Positions 1 through 5,377 of a stretch of 7,913 bases of DNA are shown here, piece after piece. Each line of letters begins with the position of its first letter. Positions within the stretch are counted from its first letter, which is position 1. The stretch lies in assembly GCA_002299125.1 (NCBI GenBank), contig DBNU01000109.1, positions 1 to 7,913 of the forward strand. The letters run 5' to 3'. Origin of the DNA: Proteobacteria bacterium UBA664 (lineage in GTDB: Bacteria; Pseudomonadota; Gammaproteobacteria; UBA7966). The notes under the pieces are model-generated. The model was not told the origin of the DNA. It ran no database searches and worked only from the letters and a program-made list of their open reading frames with translations. A program made the position numbers and the translations under genes.

Positions 1-8
1 GCGCCCCC

Positions 9-36
9 CGTCATCCCCGCGCAGGCGGGGATCCAG
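9..36 (+). repeat. Dispersed palindromic repeat, copy 1
   Basis: A compact palindromic unit, CGTCATCCCCGC-gcag-GCGGGGATCCAG. The arms ATCCCCGC (13-20) and GCGGGGAT (25-32) are perfectly complementary around a 4-nt loop. Units of this GTCATCCC..GGGATCCAG type are common between genes in proteobacterial genomes and resemble the neisserial dRS3 class. No coding content is visible. It is the least altered of the four copies in this left-hand non-coding stretch. Confidence 0.8.
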
Positions 37-69
37 TTCCTGCTCGATATCCAAGATCTCGACCTCCGA

Positions 70-125
70 CGTCATCCCCGCGCAGAGCCTGCCCCCGCGT
101 GGGGTAGGCGGGGGCGGGGATCCAG
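70..125 (+). repeat. Dispersed palindromic repeat, copy 2, with a 28-nt loop insertion
   Basis: The outer halves (70-85 and 114-125) match copy 1 exactly. Between them, at the end of the gcag loop, lie 28 extra bases (86-113). The extra segment contains its own hairpin: 87-95 (GCCTGCCCC) pairs with 101-109 (GGGGTAGGC) around a CGCGT loop, with one G:T wobble. The copy is therefore a hairpin nested in a hairpin. It could be a composite repeat subtype or a palindrome inserted into the loop. Confidence 0.75.
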
Positions 126-152
126 TCCTTTCCCCGCGTCAGCACAACAACA

Positions 153-181
153 CTGGATGCCCGCCTGCGCGGGCAAGACGG
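153..181 (-). repeat. Dispersed palindromic repeat, copy 3, inverted
   Basis: Read on the minus strand this is CCGTCTTGCCCGC-gcag-GCGGGCATCCAG, the same unit as copy 1 with compensated changes: both stem arms carry GCCC/GGGC in place of TCCCC/GGGGA. Stem arms are 159-164 and 169-174. Symmetric changes in the two arms suggest that the fold is what persists. Its orientation is opposite to copies 1 and 2. Confidence 0.7.
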
Positions 182-228
182 AAGGACCGCCGGAGGGGCC
201 GGCAATTCGTCGATCCTGACAACACCCT

Positions 229-270
229 CGTCATCCCTGTGGGCGAGTTACCTTGGGAACCCACAGATCC
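229..270 (+). repeat. Diverged palindromic repeat next to the operon 3' end
   Basis: It begins CGTCATCCC like copies 1 and 2 and ends in GATCC, but the middle differs. The arms CTGTGGG (237-243) and CCCACAG (260-266) form a perfect 7-bp stem over a 16-nt loop. It lies about 18 nt past the stop codon of the minus-strand kinase gene, so it would sit in the 3' region of that transcript. CTTGGGA (252-258) could also pair with TCCCAAG (296-302) inside the gene end. No T-tract follows on the minus strand, so it is not a classical terminator. Confidence 0.5.
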
Positions 271-287
271 GCTGACGAGCCAGATTT

Positions 288-881
288 TCAGGGGCTCCCA
301 AGACGATGGCTGGCAGGCAAGGCAGCGCCCGCGAGCCAGGCCTCGGCGAGGGCCTGCTCATGAGGGCCGAACCAGCCCACGGGCATGACACAGCGCGCGG
401 CGAGCCCGAGGCATACCTCATCGAAGCAGTCGGCGGCGTCTGCCCCCGCCATGGGCGACACCGACTTCACGCAGAGGAGACCGCGCGCATCCAGCTCGAG
501 GGCGAGTTCCAGGGCGAGTGCATCGGAACTCGTGCGCCAATCGGCCGGGCAGTCGAGGGACCCGGCATGCGTGGCCTCCGGAAGCCACACCGAAAGCCCG
601 GCCTCTGGCCTGGTAGCGGCGGCCTGCCAGGCTTGCGCCGCAGGCAGCCGTTGCAGCAACAGCCAGCCGTACTGCTGCATCGCGAGCAGCGCCTGTCGGT
701 GGGCCGTGAGGTCACTGGCACCCAGCACGGGTTGCAGCGCACGGACGGCATCGGCCCATGGCCCACCGCCCGGCACGACGAGCAAGGGCTCCGACGCGGC
801 GGCGCGGCACCGAAGCCAGTCGAGCCAGGCGTCGAGGTGGCCGGCCTCGAGCAGGGAGCCGCCGAGTTTAACTACCCACAC
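288..881 (-). CDS. mfnE: Amino acid kinase family protein, MfnE-like (methylofuran biosynthesis)
   Basis: This 197-residue protein has an amino acid kinase fold. The N-terminal phosphate-binding motif VVKLGGSLL is at residues 3-11 and the second glycine motif VVPGGG at 35-40. A WRTSSDALALELA stretch at 115-127 resembles the nucleotide-binding TSD segment, followed by a VKSV strand (138-141). In archaea the homologue MfnE phosphorylates aminomethyl-furanmethanol phosphate to the diphosphate used in methanofuran assembly. The same role for bacterial methylofuran is inferred from family and context. The start is a GTG (881-879): it places the kinase motif at the N-terminus, and a GAGG (complement of 888-891) lies just upstream. 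The first 14 nt overlap the end of pabB, which suggests translational coupling. Other small amino acid kinases share the motifs; the neighbours favour MfnE. Confidence 0.75.
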   Translation of the reverse strand: MWVVKLGGSLLEAGHLDAWLDWLRCRAAASEPLLVVPGGGPWADAVRALQPVLGASDLTAHRQALLAMQQYGWLLLQRLPAAQAWQAAATRPEAGLSVWLPEATHAGSLDCPADWRTSSDALALELALELDARGLLCVKSVSPMAGADAADCFDEVCLGLAARCVMPVGWFGPHEQALAEAWLAGAALPASHRLGSP

Positions 882-2253
882 CCGGGGCCTCACTGTCGTG
901 GAAGACGTCCAGCATGGCAGAGGCCTTGTCGAAGGATTCCTGGTACTCCGCCTCCAGCACCGAATCGAGGACGATGCCGCCCCCTGCCCAGCAATAGGCC
1001 CGCCCGGCGCTGCACACCAGCGTGCGGATGGCGATGTTGAGGTCCATGTCGCCGTGGGCCGACAGATAGCCGATGGAGCCGCAGTAGACGCTGCGTCGGT
1101 GCGGTTCCAGCTCATCGATGATCTGCATGGCACGCCGCTTGGGCGCCCCCGTGATCGAGCCGCCGGGAAAGGCCCCGCGCAGCAGATCGAGCGGCCCCAA
1201 GTCCGCACGCAGACGCCCGGTGACGGTGCTCACCAGATGGTGCACCCGCGCGTAGCTCTCCGTGGCAAAGAGTTGAGGCACCCGGACGGAGCCGATCTCG
1301 CAGGTCTTGCCGAGGTCGTTGCGCAGCAGATCGACGATCATGACGTTCTCCGCTCGGTCCTTCTCGCTGCCGGCGAGCTCGGCCAGCACGGCGGCGTCCG
1401 CGACCTCGTCGTGAACGCGCCGCCGGGTACCCTTGATGGGGCGTGTCTCCACCCGCCGCTCGCTGAGCCGCAGGAAGCGTTCAGGCGAGGAACAGAGGAT
1501 GGCCCCTTCGGCGAGCTGCAGGTAGGCCGAGAACGGTGCCGGATTGCGTGCCCGCAGCCGGCAGTAGGCATCCCAGGGATCGCCTTTGTGGCGGGCACTG
1601 AAGCGCTGGGTGAAGTTCACCTGGTAGCAGTCGCCTTCGCGCAGGTAGTGCTGGATACGGGCGAAACCGCGTGCGTAGAGCTCGCGCGGCATGTCCGGCC
1701 CGACCGCAGAGAGCACCTGGAAACTGGGTCCGTAGGCCGCCGGGGTGACCGGCAGGTCCGGCGACAGCAGGGCGCGCGGTGCCGTATGGCCCGGCTGTTC
1801 GACCAGCCACGAGCGGCCTTCGGCATGGTCCGTCACCACCGCCCAGCCATAGATGCCGATGGCGAGATCCGGCAGCAGGATGTCGTCCTGGCGCGGGACT
1901 GCGAGGCCCTCGAGTTGCCGCCCCCAGTCATAACCGAAGTAACCCAGGGCACCACCGGTGAAGGGCAACCCGGCGACCGGGGTGGGATCGAGTCGGGCCA
2001 GCAGGGTGGCGATGAGATCCAGCGCATCCGCCGGCTGCGGGCTCTGCTTCGTGCCGTCGGGTCCTCTGAGCTCGAGCGTCCGGCCGACGACCTGTACCCG
2101 CCACTTCGGATCGGCGGCGAGGATGTCCCAGCGTCCTCCTTGTGCCCGAGGGTGTCCGCTGTCCAGCCAGACCGGCCAGGTGAGGCGACGCAGGCGATCG
2201 AAGAGTGGCGTGGCATCCGCCCGGTAGGGCAGTGGTGTGAGGCGCGGGCTCAT
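868..2253 (-). CDS. pabB: Aminodeoxychorismate synthase component I (PabB)
   Basis: This 461-residue chorismate-utilising enzyme makes 4-amino-4-deoxychorismate from chorismate and ammonia, the precursor of p-aminobenzoate. Family signatures are clear: CYQVNFTQRF (209-218), PIKGT (272-276), ENVMIVDLLRNDLG (302-315), GGSITGAPK (364-372) and a C-terminal GGGIV/D segment (424-430). The lysine of PIKGT is the PabB hallmark; anthranilate synthase TrpE usually has alanine there. The length matches stand-alone PabB, and no fused lyase or amidotransferase domain is present. The ATG overlaps the stop of the upstream mfnF-like gene as ATGA (2253-2250). Placement among methylofuran genes suggests that p-aminobenzoate is supplied for H4MPT as well as, or instead of, folate. 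The PabA glutaminase and PabC lyase are not in the window. Confidence 0.93.
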   Translation of the reverse strand: MSPRLTPLPYRADATPLFDRLRRLTWPVWLDSGHPRAQGGRWDILAADPKWRVQVVGRTLELRGPDGTKQSPQPADALDLIATLLARLDPTPVAGLPFTGGALGYFGYDWGRQLEGLAVPRQDDILLPDLAIGIYGWAVVTDHAEGRSWLVEQPGHTAPRALLSPDLPVTPAAYGPSFQVLSAVGPDMPRELYARGFARIQHYLREGDCYQVNFTQRFSARHKGDPWDAYCRLRARNPAPFSAYLQLAEGAILCSSPERFLRLSERRVETRPIKGTRRRVHDEVADAAVLAELAGSEKDRAENVMIVDLLRNDLGKTCEIGSVRVPQLFATESYARVHHLVSTVTGRLRADLGPLDLLRGAFPGGSITGAPKRRAMQIIDELEPHRRSVYCGSIGYLSAHGDMDLNIAIRTLVCSAGRAYCWAGGGIVLDSVLEAEYQESFDKASAMLDVFHDSEAPGVGS

Positions 2254-3341
2254 GAATGGCTCGGGGTGAGGGCGCAGAGGCGAGCACAGGCGTAGGCCGG
2301 GGCGCAGCGATCCACCCAGGGTGCCGCTGACGCCACGCCGACAAGCTCGGCGAAGCCCCGCGTCGCGAGGCCCAGATCCTGGCCCACGGCCGCCAGCACG
2401 CCACGGCCGACGCCGGTGGTGATGAGGCCATCGGCGAGGGCTTGGGGCTCGCGCGAGGCCAACTGACACAGTGACTCCGCAAGAATGCAGCGCTGCCGCC
2501 AGGCGAACCAACCGGCCAACTGCTGCCACGCCGCGAGCGGGGCCGAGTCGAGATCCCGGCCCAGCATGCGGGCAAGCCGGCGGGCACTGGCCAGGAGGGT
2601 CTTGGACGCAGCATCCGCGGTCGGATGGAGATCGCAGGACTCGTCCAGTTGGCCAAGCAGGCGATGGATATCGGCACTGGTGGCGAACAGCTCGTTCATG
2701 AGCGGCTGCCAATGCCCGTCGAAGGGCACGCGCGGGCCGAGCGCCGTGAGTGGCGTGCGGGTAAGCCCCTGGTAGACGAGTTCACCCGTGGTCAGTCGCC
2801 CGGCATCGTCCCGGGCCATGGCATGCACGCCATCTGATCGCAGCAGCGTAAAATCGGTCGTGCTGCTACCCATGTCGGCGAGGATCCCGATGATCCCGAG
2901 CCGAGCACAGAGCTCCGCCGTTGCCAGATGGTTTTGGGACCCAGCCTCAGTCAAACGCTCCGGATCGCTGGTCGCGAGCGGGTGCAGGCACCCTGCCCCC
3001 GCATAGACCCAAGCCCTGGCACCGGCAAACTCGCCCTGCCAGAGACCAAGCAGGGTATGCACGCCGCTGGCCCGGTCGGGAAAGCAATCGGCACCCTCGC
3101 CGGTCAGGGTCAGGACATGCAGAGCGTCGGGCGCGAGCCGGTTACGCATCTGCCGGAGTGCGCATTGCAAGCTATCCAGGCCCTGCCAGAGCGCGGTAGC
3201 GGCCTGACAAGCCCACAGGAACCCACCTCCGGCATCCAGCCCGACCGCCTTCAGGTGCGCCCCACCGATGTCCCAACCACACAGCGCGGCCGGTCGTGGG
3301 GCCGAGGAGGAGCAGCGCAGTTCCGCGCGCGTCGCGTGCAT
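2250..3341 (-). CDS. mfnF: H4MPT-linked C1 pathway protein, MfnF-like (hydantoinase/ASKHA fold)
   Basis: This 363-residue protein has two phosphate-type loops of the actin/hydantoinase superfamily: GWDIGGAHLK (22-31) and ADMGSSTTDF (155-164). Between them is TLTGEGADCFPDRASGV (78-94), and later GELVYQGLTRTPL (186-198), which I recognise from the family called H4MPT-linked C1 transfer pathway protein. The archaeal member MfnF joins the activated aminomethylfuran to gamma-glutamyltyramine. The equivalent methylofuran reaction is inferred here. The ATG at 3341 lies 9 nt after the stop of the ATP-grasp gene, and the gene's own stop overlaps the pabB start by 4 nt. About 20 poorly conserved residues precede the first motif, so a slightly later start is possible, although no strong ribosome-binding site decides the matter. 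Confidence 0.82.
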   Translation of the reverse strand: MHATRAELRCSSSAPRPAALCGWDIGGAHLKAVGLDAGGGFLWACQAATALWQGLDSLQCALRQMRNRLAPDALHVLTLTGEGADCFPDRASGVHTLLGLWQGEFAGARAWVYAGAGCLHPLATSDPERLTEAGSQNHLATAELCARLGIIGILADMGSSTTDFTLLRSDGVHAMARDDAGRLTTGELVYQGLTRTPLTALGPRVPFDGHWQPLMNELFATSADIHRLLGQLDESCDLHPTADAASKTLLASARRLARMLGRDLDSAPLAAWQQLAGWFAWRQRCILAESLCQLASREPQALADGLITTGVGRGVLAAVGQDLGLATRGFAELVGVASAAPWVDRCAPAYACARLCALTPSHS

Positions 3342-3350
3342 GCCGACACT

Positions 3351-4385
3351 CTACCCAAAGCCGAGCCGGATCGGGTTGCCGGGAACGCTGCCTTCCGCAG
3401 GTGCGGACAGCCCCGCGAGGAGCCGTGCCGGATTCCAACCCAGCGACTCCCTGAGGGCGGGGTAGGTCGAGGTCGGACGGGGGTTCACTTCGAGGATCAG
3501 GGGGCCAGCCGCCGTACACACGAAATCGAGCCCCCAGAAGCCGCAAAGTCCCGGAAGACAGCCGGCCACGCGCCTTGCCAGGGCGCGCGCATCGGACCAT
3601 GGCAGCAGGGGTGCATTCACCTCGAGACCCACCAGCCGGGCATCGTCGTTGTGCCACTCGACATGCTGAGTGCTGCTCGCAAGAAGACGCACCTGCTGCC
3701 CATGGCTGAAGACGAACAGGCTGCCGGAAGGACCATCCACCCACGGCTGCAAGACCTGTGGCAGCGACTCGGTAGCCAGCGGCTGTGCCGCTGGTTGGAT
3801 GGCTGCGCCATGCCCGGGCCCTGCAGCGAATGCCGCAGACTGCGTGGTGATGCGGCGTACTCCGAGTGCACCCGCACCATCGTCGGGCTTCAGCACCCAG
3901 CCCCCTCGCGCCTTGCTGGGGGGCATGACGTGCAACGGCAGGGTCGGCACCACCGGCAGACCGGCCTGCGCGAGCCACGCGGCAGTCCGCGCCTTGCTGC
4001 CACCGATGTGGATGGCCGCAGGACTGGAACCGAGCAGCCTCGAACCCTGCGCGATCGCCAGCAGGCTCAGTGTGAGCAGCTCACCGCCGCACTCCGGGGC
4101 CACCAGCAGCACCTCGCCACTGCCTGCGAGCAGCTCGCCCCACTCGGGCCAGGCCGGATGGCGGTTGACCGCCTGCTGACCGGCCGCGAGGCCCGCGGCA
4201 TCCGGCGTGAGCGCCTCGCTGAAGTCCTCACCGCAGATCTCGCGGAGATCGCGCGCGAGGGCTGAACGCAGGGCCAGCGCCTCCTGCCACAGCGAGGCCG
4301 GCCAGTCCAACGCCGGGCGTCCGCTGGCGGTGATAGACTCGAGCAGCAACAGCCTCGAACGCGGGGGTCGGTTCTTGCTCATCAT
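3351..4385 (-). CDS. mfnD: ATP-grasp ligase, MfnD-like (methylofuran biosynthesis)
   Basis: This 344-residue ATP-grasp ligase is the first gene of the four-gene minus-strand operon. An N-terminal strand LLLLESITASG (12-22) is followed by APECGGELLTL (97-107), a SKARTAAWLAQAGLPVVPT helix-turn (130-148), the ATP-binding VLKPDDGAGALGV (165-176 region), and the metal-binding GLDFV (285-289) and LEVNPRPTSTY (298-308), whose Glu and Asn normally ligate Mg. In archaea MfnD ligates glutamate to tyramine. The substrate here is inferred from the neighbouring MfnF- and MfnE-like genes. Two consecutive ATGs (4385 and 4382) can serve as start, both inside the beginning of the divergent HisA-like gene. No tyrosine decarboxylase (MfnA) is in the window. 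ATP-grasp specificity is hard to read from motifs, so the exact acceptor is uncertain. Confidence 0.75.
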   Translation of the reverse strand: MMSKNRPPRSRLLLLESITASGRPALDWPASLWQEALALRSALARDLREICGEDFSEALTPDAAGLAAGQQAVNRHPAWPEWGELLAGSGEVLLVAPECGGELLTLSLLAIAQGSRLLGSSPAAIHIGGSKARTAAWLAQAGLPVVPTLPLHVMPPSKARGGWVLKPDDGAGALGVRRITTQSAAFAAGPGHGAAIQPAAQPLATESLPQVLQPWVDGPSGSLFVFSHGQQVRLLASSTQHVEWHNDDARLVGLEVNAPLLPWSDARALARRVAGCLPGLCGFWGLDFVCTAAGPLILEVNPRPTSTYPALRESLGWNPARLLAGLSAPAEGSVPGNPIRLGFG

Positions 4386-5046
4386 TCCCGTGCTGGATCT
4401 CCGTGCCGGTACGCTCGTGCAAGCGCACGGCAGCCTGCGTCGCGAGGATTATCCACCACTCATCTCACCCTTGTGTGCGGACGCCACCCCGGAGCACATG
4501 CTGGCGTCGCTGGCGCAGATGCCCGGGATTCGGGTGATCTACCTCGCTGATCTCGACGCGCTCGCGGGCAGACCGGCCCAGCTCGCGCACTTGCTCGCAC
4601 TGGCGGCACAGCACCCGCGGTTCGAGTTCTGGTGTGATATCGGACTCACCGGCCTGCCGGCACTCGAGGCGCTGCCGCTGCTCCCGAACTTCAAACCGGT
4701 GCTCGCGAGCGAGACCTGGTCCGGATCGCTGCCCGAGGCCAGCGAGCTCGCCCGCTGTGTCATCTCCCTGGATCAACGTGCCGGACACGACATCGGCCAG
4801 GCGAAACTCTGTGTGCCAGCCAGCGCGGAGCTGGCGGTCATCCTGATGTGTCTTGATCGCATGGGTAGTCCCGAGGGGCCGGACTTCGCGCGTCTCGCCC
4901 GCAATATGCCGTCACTGCCCGGTCATCGCTGCTTTCTGGCCGGCGGGATTCGGGATGAGGACGATGTCGCGCAGGCAGCACGGCTGGGCGCTGCCGGGGT
5001 GCTGGTCGCGACGGCCCTGCACGATGGGCGCATCAGGCTTCGCTGA
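4375..5046 (+). CDS. HisA-related TIM-barrel protein (COG1411 type), function unknown
   Basis: This 223-residue protein is related to the histidine enzyme HisA: IIPVLDLRAGTLVQA opens the barrel (residues 3-17), followed by VIYLADLDAL, FWCDIGLTG, VLASETW, ISLDQRAG and a C-terminal AGGIRDEDD...LVATALHDGRI. The last motif is typical of the HisA-like family found in H4MPT-using methylotrophs and some archaea. It lacks the usual HisA context, and no other his genes are present. The start is taken as TTG at 4375, because the barrel begins immediately after it and no ATG or GTG lies close by; GGGGG at 4363-4367 is a weak ribosome-binding candidate. The in-frame ATG at 4207 would add 56 residues antisense to the ATP-grasp gene and is unlikely. 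The gene diverges from the methylofuran operon and ends before a strong terminator. A cofactor-biosynthesis role is inferred from context. Confidence 0.8.
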   Translation: MLIIPVLDLRAGTLVQAHGSLRREDYPPLISPLCADATPEHMLASLAQMPGIRVIYLADLDALAGRPAQLAHLLALAAQHPRFEFWCDIGLTGLPALEALPLLPNFKPVLASETWSGSLPEASELARCVISLDQRAGHDIGQAKLCVPASAELAVILMCLDRMGSPEGPDFARLARNMPSLPGHRCFLAGGIRDEDDVAQAARLGAAGVLVATALHDGRIRLR

Positions 5047-5229
5047 ACGCGACTCGGGCGCCTGCGCACGCCGAGATCAGAGGCCGTTCCCTGCTCCCCG
5101 CCTCGCCTGGTGCACCGCTGCGACACTATGCCGCAGGCGCCACGGCGGCTGTGTTCTTATCATTCGCCCACGCTTGGAACACCTTCAGGCGGGCCCGGCA
5201 GCCCGGAGCGCGATTGAACGACGACCTTG

Positions 5230-5263
5230 GGCGGCACGGCCGGAACCTGCCGCCTCTTTTTTT
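5230..5263 (+). terminator. Rho-independent terminator of the HisA-like gene
   Basis: GGCGGCA (5230-5236) and TGCCGCC (5248-5254) form a perfect 7-bp GC-rich stem over an 11-nt loop. TC and seven T residues (5257-5263) follow directly. It works on the plus strand and lies 184 nt past the stop of the HisA-like gene. The minus-strand reading has no T-tract after the stem, so it should not serve the convergent ligase gene. Confidence 0.85.
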
Positions 5264-5295
5264 GGCTCGTCAGCCGATCGGCGGGGGCTTGCAAG

Positions 5296-5333
5296 CCTCT
5301 CTCCCCGTGCGAGAGGGGTTGGGGTGAGGGTCC
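5296..5333 (-). repeat. Intergenic dispersed repeat (CCCTCACCCCAACCCCTCTC type)
   Basis: On the minus strand it reads CCCTCACCCCAACCCCTCTC followed by GCACGGGGAGAG. The arms CCTCTC (5296-5301) and GAGAGG (5311-5316) can form a hairpin; CCCC (5303-5306) with GGGG (5315-5318) is an alternative pairing. I recognise it as a type of unit found in many copies between genes of gamma- and betaproteobacteria. It would lie in the 3' region of the ligase transcript. Confidence 0.6.
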
Positions 5334-5377
5334 GGTCCCGGAGCGCGTCGGCCGACGACTGCTGCGTGCCTGGGTCG

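Larger units (their letters stand above)
5047..5377. other. Convergent intergenic region with terminator, palindromes and a dispersed repeat
   Basis: No credible gene is visible between the convergent HisA-like and ligase genes. Beyond the terminator the stretch holds GCCGATCGGC (5273-5282) and GGCTTGCAAGCC (5286-5297), both perfect palindromes. Next comes a repeat (5296-5333) reading CCTCTCtccccgtgcGAGAGG, then GGTTGGGGTGAGGGTCCGG. This CCCTCACCCCAACCCCTCTC type of unit is widely scattered between genes in Proteobacteria. Nothing recognisable was seen in 5047-5229. Confidence 0.7.

Noticed and set aside
9..181. CRISPR-like array of repeats in the left non-coding stretch
   Set aside because: Copies are in mixed orientation, unevenly spaced and differ in length, and there are no uniform spacers. 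They fit dispersed palindromic repeats.
868..2253. TrpE (anthranilate synthase) in place of PabB
   Set aside because: The PIKGT lysine at residue 274 is typical of PabB, and there is no trp gene context.
385..2295. Long plus-strand open frame of 636 codons antisense to pabB and mfnF
   Set aside because: The opposite strand encodes clearly recognisable PabB and MfnE-like proteins. The plus-strand translation has no family motifs and is an effect of high GC3.
868..2712. Longer 614-residue PabB starting at 2712
   Set aside because: The extra 153 residues are out-of-frame translation of the MfnF-like gene. The ATG at 2253 has the ATGA overlap and gives the normal PabB length.
2928..4265. Plus-strand open frame of 445 codons
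   Set aside because: It is antisense to the ATP-grasp and MfnF-like genes, its translation is rich in Arg, Pro and Gly without motifs, and it has no plausible ribosome-binding site.
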